From contig NC_135550.1 in NCBI RefSeq assembly GCF_964340395.1, positions 8,689,864 through 8,753,863 on the forward strand: a stretch of DNA of 64,000 bases, read 5' to 3'. Below, piece after piece: positions 1-13,936 of this stretch (the stretch's first letter is position 1; each line of letters starts with the position of its first letter). The position numbers were made by a program, and so were the translations under genes. The notes beneath the pieces are model-generated. The model saw only the letters and a program-made list of their open reading frames with translations. It ran no database searches and was not told the origin of the DNA. This stretch comes from Glandiceps talaboti. Lineage: Eukaryota; Hemichordata; Enteropneusta; Spengelidae.

Positions 1-1077
1 CTTGGTGTATCGCTCTCCTTGACAGGGTGCGTCGGAAAAAATGTAAACTCCCTGTCATAAATCGATTTATAAATCCATACGATCATCGCGACAACTAAAG
101 CAGTCCCTTTACAGACCATTTTCCTTCAGATGTGAGTTAAAACAATAGTGAATGCCAGTATGCGAAACCATATTTGTAAGTGTGTATGCAGTCAATGTGA
201 CCGCATACTCTCTCACTAGATATGAACGATGTTTTACCTGCGCAGTGAAGACGCGCAGTAAAAACATCAGCTTTCAACCTTAACAGTGTAGTGTGTGGGA
301 AAAAGCAAAATTAGAGATGAGACTAACTGACTTATGAGCCGAACAGATCTCTAAATTGATCAAAAGATGCGAAATTCACTAAAACTAAAAATAACAACAG
401 AAAAGGAACATTGTTTCTGTTCTCACCATGCATATTGTAAGAAAAATACGTAGGTGCAAAACAGAGAAATCGGAGAATGTATAACAATATGGCAAAACGC
501 AGCATATACAACTTGTACATGTTTGTGTATTCATTAATTTGGCGAAGATATTTCTGGTTTCACATACCAGACTCATAGGAACTCTGGTCGAATGATCGGT
601 AAACTCTGATAGATATGAATAAATTACAGAACAAAAAGAATGGCGTACTGCTGTATAATCGACATTTCTCTAGATTTTGCATATTCATGGCAAAGTCTAA
701 TTAACAAGAATGCAAAAAGCGAATTCAAATATCAGGACATTTCATATCTTTTGCGGGGCATCTCTTGTCATTCTAAATTCACATCCCCTTCTCCACATAA
801 CTTTGCAATGTATTGAGATACAATTATTTGTTATATGATTTTGTAACAAATTTAGTATTTACTCCTTCTATATCATCACACATCGTGTTAATTCCATTCA
901 GTTGCAAAACAGTGACATGCTGTGGGAAACGTATAGCAGTAAAAAACTGTAGCGTATGCTTACTAATAGACGTTTCTTCACTTAAGCAATTTGACTCATG
1001 GGAACTCTGACCAAAATCCCCTTCGGGACGATTGCACAATGTCACACAAGCTCAAGATGAGAACTTCGTTCGTGGTT
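1..1077. other. Unassigned sequence
   Basis: AT-rich, short frames only. I see no gene, RNA or clear repeat. Confidence 0.5.
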
Positions 1078-1122
1078 ATTTTTTTTTTTTTTTTTTTTTT
1101 TTTTTTGGGGGGGGGGGGGGGT
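1078..1122 (+). repeat. (T)n(G)n homopolymer pair
   Basis: About 28 T followed by about 16 G. Confidence 0.95.
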
Positions 1123-1709
1123 AATGCGATTGCCGAACTTCTTCTAAACAAAATTCGACGGAAAACCTTCACACCTTCAATGATAACAGCTTTTGTATTT
1201 ACTACTGAAATGTTGATAAGTTGATAAACAAGCGACCTATCGGTCAGAATAGCTCCGCTGTTTTTTTTTTATTTTATTTTTTATTTTGGTGACATGTAGA
1301 AGTGGTTCAGTTCTTCAGCTCTTTACTATGCAGTTTTGTTTTAGCGATGCAATAAAGTGGTTAGTGGTTTCATATGATGTCTCACTATAAAACACATTTT
1401 ACACAGAAGTTGGTAATGTATTGTACTTTTATACCATAGTCACCATTTTATAACAAAAATCTACTGTTATGAAAAATTGCACAAAATCTCAGGGAAAAAT
1501 GACTGGGAAATGCACACAAGAAAAAGAAGAAAAAAAGAGGATTTTGAGGTTGGCTATAAATAATTCCAGTGTCTTACAGCTTTAACCCTGGAAAAGTTTA
1601 ATGATGAATGAAATAAACTAGGGATCTAAAATAATTTTGAAGCAATTTGAATTTCAATTTTCTAACAAATTTACCAAGTCAACAACATTCAACTTGTACT
1701 AGTTGTAGT

Positions 1710-1710
<1 letters not shown>

Positions 1711-1778
<68 letters not shown>
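1711..1778. repeat. (AT)n microsatellite
   Basis: Perfect alternating AT run of about 68 bp. Confidence 0.97.
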
Positions 1779-1781
<3 letters not shown>

Positions 1782-4514
1782 AAGAAATGTATTAATCACC
1801 ATCTTAGTTTCTGTACGGCGACAATCCCCAAGTACCCGAAAGAGAGTCATTCTCAGCCAACAGGGTTCGACACTGGAGTAAAAGTCACTATCCCACAGGA
1901 CTAGTAAAATTGATAACGTAGTAGTCCTGCAAAAAATTTGGTGGTCCTATCTTTAAGTGCTTTCGCTTGTTCACTTAGGCCCTTCATCTCTCTTAGCTTT
2001 TGCTCTACTTCTAATTCACTTTTCCAAACCCCATATTTATTTCAAACACTGTTGTAATTGAACTGTCTATTTCGTTGTAGTTGTTTGTGCATCATCAACT
2101 CCTTACTGTAATTTTATTCTCTTTTTTATGTTTTGGAGCTTCTTCTCTTTTTTTTGTTGCTTTCTGTGAGTAGTTTGTCTTAATTGGGGGGGGGGGGAGG
2201 AGTAATAAGATGTTATGTGGTCTTATTTCTAGCTTAAATACTACATAACATTTCTGGTACACATTGATCTAACTATTGCATTTTTAAAAGACAAAAAATT
2301 ACCTTCCCATAGAGCAAGTCTTTATAGTGTTGTCCTTAGTGCATATTAGAATGTATTTACAACATAAAAATAAATAAATTTGAAGGTTACCAGCAGTTAC
2401 AGCAAAATCTTGTTACTAATTACATGTACAAGTCACTTCGTCTATTTTCGTGTCTATGTACTTCCGGGTTGACATAAACGTTAAACGTGATACAGTCGGC
2501 CCTATAATTACTAAGAAATGACAAAACCGTTCGCAAAATAAAGTTCAGGATTTTAATTTTTCAAACTGAATACCAAAACATGAACACGGAACACGGAATC
2601 GTGTCAGTGCATGGATGTATTAGTGATGTATCACTAATACATCCATGGTCAGTGTTACTTTAGTAAGTAAGTTAGCAGTTTCATTGTAGGCTGTAAGTTG
2701 TACCGGTAAAAAAAACGATCATCACATCATGTAGGAAGTACAAAAACATAGAACACGTTGTTTTCTTGCTGAATAAACTCACTGAAATAACAACACGGTC
2801 AAATTGCGTCTTCGATTTTGACAGCCACCATTGTTATGATTGAGCTTCACTAGTTCCGTTGAACGTGGCCGGGCGAACGCCGACATCCAATTTGTACAGC
2901 GTTTTTACAAAGGGAGCTCGTCAATAACCTACCGAATAATTAACTCAGAAACGTAGTTTAAATACTAACTGATCTAAGAATTACTGTTCAGAAAGACTAC
3001 GCATCCGTACATAAATACGAATTCATGCGACAAAGATTTCAACTTTACTATTTACTTGTTACAGTGTAGAGGACTTATTATACACATATCATCGTACAAC
3101 TAATTTTATTGGCTATAATATTAGCTACATTTGAAAGGTCTCACTTGATTGGCTCATCGTTCGCTATTCCCGTTTTCAAGAGACTCCCCGCCAGAATAAA
3201 GTGCCACGTAGTACAGCAATGGCGCGAGATCGTCTGTTGGGCGACTTTCCCACCGGGTGTGCTTTTCGAAAACTACACAACACATGCTTTTATGACACGG
3301 AATCATAGAAAATCTACCCCGTTTCCAAACTAATCGTAATTTTATCGCGAATAGACAAACCGGAGTTGGTCAAAATAGCAAATTAAAAATCAAATGAATT
3401 TTACTATGACCGTGAATTCATCATATAGCCGGTGGTTTGAATTCTGAGCTCCCTGATATACCTATCGAAAAGTCACTATCCCGTCGGACTACCTGCAATG
3501 CAATGGGCATTTTAGTAACCTTTACTGGTACATGGTCCTTACAGAAAGTTACTAGACTCGCGGGACCGGATAGCGGACCAGCGTGTATGTCGAACCCTTG
3601 CCATACGTTACAGCATAGACCCTCCTGGTTACAGTGGTAACACTCGTTCATGTTCGATTACCTTTCATAAAGAAAACACAACGAAATGGTTGAAGTGATC
3701 TTTTTTTTAATTTCTTTTCATCACAACAACAAAATCTGCGCGATCAAAAGTGTTGTAAACTAAACCAGAAAGAATTATCGGGCTGGCTAAACTTCCCGAT
3801 GAACTGGAGTAAGGTCCAAGTCCAAGTAAGCCCCGATAGTACGTGAGAAAATCGTCTCAAACTAGCGATATAACTTTCAAAATATAACTTGACATGTCTT
3901 CATTTGTTAGAGTTATACAATTCAAGACGGGGTTTCACTCGAAAACAACAATTCTGTGAATAATGACACTGAACGCAGCGATTTCTCGGACGATGTTACC
4001 ACTGCACTGTAACGTATGGCTGACAACGACTTGCTTCTGGGTTAGTCCCTCGTGCATCCGGGTACTTGGGATTGTCGGCAATTTTGACGCTGTAATTTTG
4101 CCACCAATATTGATCGTACAAAAACAAAACTCCATAAATGAACCACAAAGTACTTTCCCTTTCAAAATGTGGTAATTTTAGAAAGAGTATTATCGTTTTT
4201 ATTGACGACTGACTCTGTCAAAAACACTTCAGTTCAGGCATGGAAGACTTCTCACAATGATCATGAGTTATGAGGTGCATATACTGGAATGAACCATTCT
4301 GTAGGAGGGGTGGTGTGTGAATTGGATTTGAAGTTTACAAACCTTTTTCGAACAAATATTTGTCATTTGGGCGCACAATGCGTAGAATTAAGACTATAGC
4401 ACATATAACATTGCTTGTTTGACGTCAATAGTGTCTTTTGAAAAGTTGCACTTTACCTAAAGTCTCGCGGACTGATTTCCAATATGGCGTCGGTCATTAT
4501 GCTCATTAACATAT
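1779..4514. other. Mostly unassigned; possible degraded repeat or gene relics
   Basis: Holds a hairpin (2610) and two minus-strand open frames of 76 codons (3651-3421, with CYHCNQEGLCC, and 4165-3935). Neither is a family I recognise. A shared string gacaatccc(c)aagtacccg occurs at 1820 (plus) and 4070 (minus), suggesting a dispersed sequence. No convincing gene. Confidence 0.35.
2610..2647. repeat. 18-bp-arm hairpin
   Basis: catggatgtattagtgat / atcactaatacatccatg, separated by two bases; nearly perfect palindrome of 38 bp. Function unknown. Confidence 0.85.
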
Positions 4515-4925
4515 TCATTTTTTTTTCAAATTTCAAAAAAAAAATCATAAAAAATAGAAGAGAAGACGTGCTGACTTGAAATTAACAAATCTAAGTAAGC
4601 TACCCCCAGTGCATCAACACACCAGATATCAAAGCAATCTGACTTGAAGTTTATGAGGAGTTGATGAAAATGTCATTTTTGGAAAAAAAATCATAAAAAA
4701 TTGAAAATGGCACAGATCAACTTGGCATGAACAAATCTGAATAGCCTCCCCCCAGGGAACATGCACACCAAATATCGAAGAATTCCGACTGTCACTTTCG
4801 GAGTAGATAGTGAAAATATAAAAGTTTGACGGACACCTATGATTCACTCTACTCTCTATACCTCAATACCCACCTATACCTAAAGCTACGCTTTCAGCTT
4901 TCGCTGACAGCGGAGCTAAAAAAAT
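4515..4925. repeat. Two-unit tandem repeat (~146 bp) with terminal cap
   Basis: Units start at tcataaaaaatagaag (about 4545) and tcataaaaaattgaaaatgg (about 4691). They share ctgacttgaa / acaaatct(a/g)a(a/g)ta / cacaccaaatatc. The right end caaag-ctttcagctttcgctgacagcggagctaaaa looks like an element terminus. Confidence 0.55.
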
Positions 4926-5029
4926 TACTTCTAATGTGAGTTATGTTTAATTTTAAATGTCTAATTTTAAATGAATGTGCACGGGTATTAGTGATTTTTA
5001 CAAATGTAATGTTTTTTTTTTATATTTGA

Positions 5030-5104
5030 TTTTTTTTATATTGTGTTTGTGTGAAGCGCATTGAGATTTTCTTTGATTATGTAATGCGCTATAAAAGAAA
5101 TAAA

Positions 5105-5143
<39 letters not shown>
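5030..5143 (+). repeat. Retroposon 3' tail with (TTA)n
   Basis: gaagcgcattgagattttctttgattatgtaatgcgctataaaagaaataaa followed by (TTA)n at 5104-5143. This tail type is common to SINE/L2-like retroposons of many invertebrates. No body was recognised upstream. Confidence 0.6.
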
Positions 5144-5848
5144 GGTGTTGGGTTTCTGGTAGTATTTTATTGTGCTGTGACCGCTACAGAAAACTTTAGA
5201 AAACTTTACCAATCATAGTGGTGAGCGCTTTTGTTAATCAAACTGTATCATGAATATGTAAAATCTATAGAAATGCACTTTAATGTGTGATTATATATCA
5301 TTACTTCCTTCTTTTTTTTCTGTACCTTATTCATATCATTTAGAACATTACCGTGCTTATTGTGTAGTTTTCTATATACAAGGAAGTAGCATTGTTCGGA
5401 GTTCCGGCTAAGCATGAATACTAGTATGCAAAATCTATCGAAATGCTTTCCCACATTGTGATGGTAAATATTTCAGTCGTAACGACATCCACTGTATTTC
5501 AAACTTTAACGTTTTGGTAAAGATTGAGGCCAAAATAAAATCCCATAAAATCCTACATAATTAACTCGTTCTACATAATCATCTCGATTCGCTAGAGTGG
5601 GCACTTTGTCTGTCTGTCAGATGTCAATGTATAAATGAATAATTATAGACAATTAAATAAATAGATATAGATCTATATAAAGTGGAAAGAAATTCAAAAA
5701 TAGCCACTCGATAAAAGGGTTATGAAACATAATACCGGGTAACGTTTCCATTGTTCTGCACACACAAAAACAAATTTGCTACATTATATTTTTAAGAATG
5801 GACACTGTCTAAAAACATGGTCAGTCAACTGCAAAACAGAGTTGTTGT

Positions 5849-6005
5849 TAATAGTACTATAACGGTTCCTGTCGCACGACCAAAACATTCTAATTACCTG
5901 CAAGTGATGTTTCGCCTAACCTAGTCCACAGGCTTTTTGTCAAACTGTCCGTTTGCTTGTGATTAGATTGGTTTTGTTCGTGCGACCAAGAACCGCTTTA
6001 ATACT
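5849..6005. mobile_element. Foldback element (MITE-like)
   Basis: Left arm tagtactataacggttcctgtcgcacgaccaaaac, right arm gttttgttcgtgcgaccaagaaccgctttaatacta; imperfect complementarity over ~55 bp. Confidence 0.65.
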
Positions 6006-6151
6006 ATGTTTTACCGACCCGGGGAACATTTTCAAAAGAGTTGTTAACCTTAATAAATTTGAGTTTTCGGTTGCGAAATTCTGTATTGATCACGAGGGGA
6101 AATTTACAGGTCTGCAATAAACAGCGTTAACAGTCACATTGGATAAAGTGT

Positions 6152-6250
6152 ACACCACCACCACCACCACCACCACCACCACCACCACCACCACCACCAC
6201 CAACAACAACAACAATAACAACAACAACAACACCGACGACGACGACAACA
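6152..6250 (+). repeat. (CCA)n(CAA)n(GAC)n microsatellite
   Basis: caccacc... passing into caacaaca... and gacgacgac. Confidence 0.95.
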
Positions 6251-6729
6251 TATCGTCTTATTACATGCTCAGCAACTCTATACAAACTGAAACAGGAAAA
6301 ACGGTAAGTTAAAACGAGCTATGTTCCTGGTAATCGTTTGATAATAAGACTATTGGTGATGGAATGGACGACTGTTTGTATGTTGTTCCTGTACAGGGAA
6401 CTCCCAATCTATCACAGTGACACTGACTTCTAATGATAATTTGAGATTCAATTTCTGATAGGAATCGTTCGCCAAAATGATTAAATATTGTTACCTCAAT
6501 GAATATTGAATGGGAATACAGGCGATAGAATCGGTTATTTTGCCTCAATGTAACCAGTCATTATAAGTATTTCGTGTTCACTTTGCAGACAAGTAAAACA
6601 AACTGTGTACATATATCAAAGTCAAGGACGAAATTGACGTATATGCTCTAGATTGACTGATGCAAAATACACTATATGATATAAAGCCAAATAGATTTAT
6701 GGAACCTTTTATTGTGGACACAGCCTACT

Positions 6730-7170
6730 GGAGACATTAAAAAAAAGTTTGGGTCTCAAAAAGTAAAAATCTTGTTATGCAAAAAAAAATTCTGCTCTTG
6801 GAAAAAAAGTTTTGGCCTCAAAAAGTAAAAATCTTGTTATGCAAAAAAAATTCTGCTCTGGAAAAAAAAAGTGGCCTCAAAAATAATTTTTGATCTGGAA
6901 AAAAAAGTTTTGGCCTCAAAAAAATTTTTTTGACGTGTAAAAAAACAAAACAATTTTTGGCCTCAAGAAGAAAAAATCTTGTTATGCAAAAAAACATTCT
7001 GCTCTGGAAAAAAAAAGTTTTGGCCTCAAAAAATGTTTGATCTGGAAAAAAAAAGTTTTGGCATCAAAAAAAATTTTTTTGATCTGTAACAAAAAATGTT
7101 TTGGCCTCAAGAAGTAAAAATCTTGTTATGCAAATAAATTATAAATTTTCTGCTTTGTAAAAGGAAGTTT
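6730..7170. repeat. A-rich degenerate tandem repeat
   Basis: About eight imperfect repeats of gttttggcctcaaaaa(gtaaaaatcttgttatgc)aaaaaaattctgctctgg, on one strand. It has no stable coding frame. Confidence 0.8.
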
Positions 7171-7687
7171 TGTCTTACAAATTTGAACATTTTGCTTTGA
7201 TATTTCTATTTTGAACAAAAAAACCCCAATGTTTTGTCCTATGAAAGAAATTTTTTATCCTTGTTCTGAATATTTTGCTCTCAAAAAATTAATTATTTCT
7301 TCCACAAATGTATTGTTCCTATATCATCTCTGGGCCACCGTAAACAGAGGTCAGCCATTGAAACAAAACGCCGGGTTATATTCGTCACAAATGATACCTC
7401 GATTTTCAAGAGGAGTATTACTTTCATATTTGAAAAAAATGTGCCATTTGCATTTCTATCAACTGCTACATTGTTCGTCTTCAAGGGTAAACATCTGCGA
7501 AAATAGGAACTCGGACTATGTTGTTATACCACAAAGGAGTTACTTCGTCCACGCACAACCCACTCGCACATCACATAACACCCCTCAATCTAAATCGGAA
7601 TGAACACTTCCAATCAGGCTTACAATACAATACAATGCAATGAAATGCAACGGTTACAGGGCGTAGCACTTAAAAATTCGATACAAA

Positions 7688-7922
7688 ATGCCTGTCAATA
7701 AACACTCGGAGCTTAACACTCGTAAACCAGAGCTTGTAGAACCACCAGACGGAGGCTGGGGATGGATGATAACTGTGGCGTATTTCTTTATCACTTTGTT
7801 TATTCGTGGAAGTGAAGCAGCAATGTCGGTTGTATACGTTGAATTCCTGGGCTACTTCAAAGCAGGCGGTGCTGTCACATCTGGAATTATCTCTGTTTTC
7901 ACGGCTGCTAATTTTTGTGCAG
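7688..7922 (+). CDS. MCT-like exon 1 (start codon, DGGWGW signature)
   Basis: Encodes residues 1-78 plus one base. It begins at ATG in the context acaaaATGCC and ends at gcag|gtaagt. It holds the family signature and the first two membrane segments. A possible acceptor (ggttacag) about 25 bases upstream of the ATG hints at a 5' UTR intron, which I cannot confirm. Confidence 0.92.
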
Positions 7923-8191
7923 GTAAGTCATCATGTATAGTTTTAAGTATAAGAACAAAGAATACAGAAAGCCCAATACTCCAACCACACTTTTTTTTAT
8001 TTTCAATTGCATCTTTGCTTCACCGAATTACTGTAATGACATATTACAGATATAGAGGTGACATGAATAGCCATAGATCTTGTTTGGTACACGATTTGCA
8101 GTCAGGCAGTCAGTCAGTCAGTCAGTCAGTCAGTCAGTCAGTCAATCAGTATGTATGTATGTATGTATGTATGTATGTATGTATGTATGTA

Positions 8192-8245
<54 letters not shown>

Positions 8246-8247
8246 TG

Positions 8248-8295
<48 letters not shown>

Positions 8296-11200
8296 TAGGT
8301 AGGTAGGTATGTATGTATGTATGTATGTATGTATGTATACAACCATCAAAGCAGTGACAGTAATAATAACAGCTTACTTGTACCAAGAACGTATAGCAAC
8401 ACCAGATTCTTCTGAGGTGAGTTGAACCGTTATCATGTGCACCAAATGTTATATATATATTGTAGGTTCAATAGGTGCTGAACTCTCCAATAAATTTGGT
8501 ATCCGAAAAGTGGCCATGCTTGGGAGCGTATTATCGTGTTTGGCTTTCTTTGCAAGTTCTTTCGCTACTGGCATTGTATACCTGTACATCAGCCTTGGCA
8601 TTTGTGCAGGTAAGTGATTCAAATTTGAAGAAGAAGAAAACCACCACCTTTCACAGACATTTGAATCGAGACATGCGATAAACAAATTTTAAATCTTCGT
8701 AGAAGACACATTTCCCCTCAAATACCTTACTTCTTTGCGACTAACTGGTGGTTTTGTTACACTTTGACTCAGAAGGTAAAGATCAGGGTAAAATATATAT
8801 TTAAGATATTTACAGAAACTTGATCATATCGGATAGATGCTTATAAGTGCTCGTGTATTTTATTTTACAAATTGTAGATGATATAAACGGCAATATAATG
8901 CACGTGTGTATGTCTGTATATCTTTGAACATGATTTGAAAGAATTTTTTTTCAATCACATTTCAATACCAGAGAGTGTATAAATAGCACAACATGCAAAT
9001 AATGGCTTGATTTGATAATTTTATCCAGAAAGACAAGGGAAATAAGAAATGGGAAATGGTCTTAAAAGAAAAAAATTCGTTGATAACATAGGAGTTAACC
9101 TTATGCAACAGAAAGTTATTTTTACAACACATATATGGCTGCCATTTAGTCATTGTCATGAAGGTTGATATCAAATATATTGACCAGAGTGGAAAGAAAA
9201 GACATTATTCTATGGGTTGCCATTTGAATAAGTCTATATGTCTTATGATTCCACAGCAATCTGATTAAAACCTGATGTGGTGAAAGCAGCTAGAAGACTT
9301 AATTTACCTCTATTTCCATCGTGTTGTGTCATTTGTTTTGTTCCGGGTGTTCGCGGAACAAAACAAATGACACATGTACAAAACAGTGGAAATAGAGGTA
9401 ACTAAAGACATCTAGTCGCTTTCCCCACTGTGACATCAGATATTAATTAGATTGGGTTCCACAGCTGCTGCACAAATGTTTTATTTTTAAAACAAATATG
9501 GCTGTCAATGAGTTAAAAAGTTAAATGAGCACCGAAATTAAAAGATGTGTGTATTTCCCTTGTTGTTTATTACCTGTGCCCAAGATCTTATAAACACTTA
9601 AAGTGTACATGCAAAGGTTGATAATATTTTGATCGTAATTATGTTTATTTGGCCATAAAAATAAAGGAAATTGCATCCATACCTCTAAATGTTACGCGCA
9701 TTGGCAAAAAATACTTGCCCCCTTAATCCCCTGTGCTTCGACTAACTTCGGCACCTCAGCCAGCTCACGAAAGGTGTCGAGGTCCCCAAGTGTTACAAAA
9801 GCCTTCTAAGTTTTTGTGTAAGGTTTACTTATGAATTACTAATTACGCGGCCATATACTATTATTATCTGTAACTGTACATATTATTGTGTACCAGATTA
9901 GCCTACAAGCAACAATGGTTACTCGGTGTTTTGTTAGTGGGTGTAGCAGCACCCGTAGTGAAACAATCACCCTACACACATTTCCGAAAATATAACTGTG
10001 TAGGATGAAGGATGCATGCAGGCAGTTGACACTACGTGTAAAAAAAACTGGACAGTGACGACATACAGTGAAAGCCGGTAAATGTTACCGGGGTTTTCCA
10101 CGCCACGGGTGTAGCCATGATCAAAGCAAAAAAAAGAGAAAGATATAAAATAATTTGAAGTGGTGTTTTCACGAATAAAGAAAGCAAGTTAGCTTCATAA
10201 AATAAACAGTGCGATAGCAATTTTTTTGGAAACCAATTTGCACTCTTCTGTGGCTTCAGCTGTTTATTTCTTTGACCAGGTTTTTCCTTACTAGTGTATC
10301 AGTTAATGATTTGTTTCATGTAACAGAACTCAATGTACTAGTATCGGTTTGATCAATTTGTGTTACAGATTGTTATGGTCTACTATACTATACTGGCTTA
10401 AGAAACTACATGTATATGTCAAATGTGTATTCATTTTCATAGGGTATGTATATGTAATGTGCACTGAAATATTTTAAAAGAAAAAACATTGTTTGAAGTA
10501 CGCAAAGTATAAGAAAAATCTATCGACTTTTTTGAATTTGACACCCAACCCTTCCTACGTAATTACTGAATGCTCACTAAAAAGAAGCTAGACTGCAAAT
10601 CCGACGCTTGGTTTTTTCACTGTTGCACAATCCTGCATTTCTCCTTGTAGTACGCATTACTTTTCATGATGTTAATTACCACATGGAATATCAAAATACC
10701 CACATCAAACTGATTACTTTGTGGTGGAGTTGGTAAAGAATGATACGTCACCTGTCACCAATGTCGCATTCTGATTGGTCGAGAGCCCTGCAGATATGCA
10801 GGCGTATTTTTCACTAAAAGCCGTATTTTTGCTTGTTGTATCACGTGATCACTGCACGTCCTATGTCACTGAATGATATGCAAAGAGTAAACATTATGTC
10901 ATACTACTGAGCAAATGCGCACTGTGACTGGATGATAAAGTTAAGGCTGACATGTAAACAGCAGCATTGTAGTTATCGGAGAGGTCCGTGATACTACGCT
11001 CAACAGTAAAACGCGGAAGTGACGTTTATTTTAAAATGAAACAGCACTGTTAGATGTTCAAAAATGAATTCGTAGTCACAGGTTACATATAAGTATGTTA
11101 TTTGCCAAATACTGTTCCACATCTTGCTGCGCGAGGTAATTTTTCCGGTATCGTAACGTCTCGTCTCCGGCTTTCCGTTACTACCTGAAAAAGTCCCTCT

Positions 11201-13870
11201 GGCAGCAAGATATGGAATGTTCAGTATTTGGCAAATAACATATACGTGTAATAAAATGTTTAAGAGTTTGAGACCTGTTGATGTATAGTCGAATTTGTTA
11301 CTCGTGCTTTACAAAAAGACAGGTCAAAAACAAAACAGTATAATTATGTTAATGGGGAAAGATGTGGGCATCTTCAAATCATTATTTTGGTAGAACTGCA
11401 CATTTTATAGTAGTGCATTTAAATTCATAACAAGATTGGCAAACTAAAGAACCTATACCCCAGTATTAAGAACATAGTGAGGACAACAGATCCCAATTGT
11501 TCACGGAAACAGATATAGATGATCATTTCCTTGACACCGATATATAGCTACTAACTAAGCTTAATATGTGCACCACTATGAACCCATGTCATGGTACGTT
11601 ACAATATTCTATGCACGATTCTCACCATCTCAGACATATATCACCAGGGCACAGGGTTTTGTGAAAACATTTTAGAACTTTTCGCAACATAAATTTGCCA
11701 CTGATGAGTTTCTTTATACCAAATTTCATTGGTTCAGATATTATAAGTGATGTTATGCAGAAGGAAATAGTGATATATATATATATATTCAACAGTACTC
11801 TTTCTTAAAAGACATGCAGAATATTAGCAAGGAAACTAAGGAAAATATACATGCACCTGTAGCAACTGCAGCTAGGATACTGAACATCCTAGTATAACAA
11901 AAGGAATTTATATGTAATTAAGTCATGTTGGGTTGTTGGTGTCCGAGCGGTTAACTCGTAGGCTTCTTATATCTCTACAGTCTGGGTTCGAACCCATCCG
12001 GTATCGGCTCGGTTTGATTTAAGAAATTAACCCGGGTCTGTAAGTAAGAAGGGTGATACTCAGTTTGACCCCGCCATGCTGAACAATACAGATTTGTACC
12101 TGTTAATACGCGTACGGGTTTATCCTGCTTCAACAACACCACGACGCTTCTCCATGGTGACCATTCAACAAATTTCCGAATTTATTTCGACAAAGAAAGA
12201 TTATTATTATTATCATTATTATTTAAGAAACTCTTTAAGACTGAATACCAAGCTCGCAATGTGTTTGCAACTTTCTATTCAATTTTAAACGTGCTTTAAT
12301 GTGTTACACATTATTCTACATGTTTAGAAAAACTGCTTGTAGAGGACGTTATTTAAATAACAAGGAACATTCAAGCATACAAATCAGATTATTGTCGAGT
12401 GTATTCTATGATTTCCTCAAATACCTAAATACTGAGCATTTGATGACAAGGAGTGTATATTTGTTGTGAAGGTATAAGAAGTAGGACTCTTTAGAGTAAA
12501 CATAATAATATTATGGTCATATTGTCTACTTCCTATGAAGTGCAAAAGTTCTAACTGTACTGCGGTGCCATTGGCACCATTTATTTGTACTTCTAGGTTG
12601 TTCGTTTGGACTGGTCCTTGTACCACCAATGGTGTTGATGGGACATTACTTCAAAAGGCGTTTTGTCATTGCGAGTAGTTTGTCGCTTACCGGTCAGGGT
12701 GTGGGTGTGTTTATATTGCCACCACTTTGTCAGTTTCTACTTGATCATTATGGTTGGAGAGGCACATTGATGATATTTGCATCCATTTCGGCCAATACAT
12801 GTGTTTGTGCAGCACTTCTTAGACCAATACATCTACAGGAAGAGTATATCAATGAGCAGGCACAAAATGATAATGTACAGATGACTTTATCCGATAAATG
12901 TGACACTGAAAACAGTGATGGGTTGGAAAACCAAGGATTCAGTGATACTCAGATTAACGAAACACGCCAAGAACAGAGGGCCACGTGCACATATCAAGCT
13001 ATTGACATTTGTCAAAACAGGGAAAGTTTAGAAACCAATGAGAACAAACATTCCAAGATAAATAATAAGAATGAAAATAAACTTCTAGCAGTTTTTCGAG
13101 AAACTCCGCTATTTACGGCGTTGGCAGTATCCCACTTTCTCTATGCCTTTGGCTCAAGCATCGTATTCAATCATTTTGTCGATGCAGGAATCAGAAAAGG
13201 GACAAGTCATGTAGACGCAGCTTTCTTGAAGTCAATTATGGGTATCGTAACTTGTATTTGTTCCATAGCTACCGGTTTTCTACTCGATTGCTGTGGAATT
13301 GAGGGGGGTAGGATCTACGCACACTCTTTAGGCTATGGAATATTTGCAGTCGCAACGATTGTTGTACCAACCGCAAACTCTTACCCCATGTTGGTGGTAA
13401 TCTCTGTCGTTCTTGGAATAGGCCGTGGTATATTTTCAGTGTTGGATCCCGTGTGTGTTAAACAGGTTGTTGGTATACAAAGACTGGCTGAAGGATTCGC
13501 TGTTACTACCTTCTTTGTTGGTTTGGGATTTCTAATCGGGCCGCCTTTATCAGGTTTGTGAAATATATATTAACTATTTATAGACACCTATAACATTCCC
13601 AATGTGGCAATCTTAAACAGGCGTATTTTAACTTTTACTATTAATCTTTTCATGTGGAATATCACAGCTACACTTTTTGGAAAATTAAAATAAACAGAAC
13701 AAATGTAAAACAGACAAGTAAAGGAATATCATCGGAAAAAGATATTAAACATGCAAAACATAGCAGCTTTAAGTGCTGTGTTTTTTAGAAGTCTCCCTCC
13801 CTCTCTCTCTCTCTCTCTCCCTCCCCCTCTCTCCCTCCCCCCTCCACCCTCTCTCTCTCTCTCTCTCTCT

Positions 13871-13936
<66 letters not shown>

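Noticed and set aside
3421-3651. Minus-strand 76-codon frame with CYHCNQEGLCC as a Cys-rich peptide gene
   Set aside because: No signal peptide, no regular Cys framework, no splice context; left as unassigned.
7211-7603. 130-codon plus-strand open frame upstream of the MCT gene
   Set aside because: Begins in the A-rich repeat, no recognisable domain, and the MCT gene has its own good start downstream.
8080-8386. Several open frames on both strands with Cys/Ala/Gly or His/Thr/Ile repeats
   Set aside because: They are translations of the compound microsatellite; no splice or family support.
11936-12010. tRNA gene
   Set aside because: A and B boxes are present but the acceptor stem does not pair and a long body with an ATT tail follows; a SINE explains it better.
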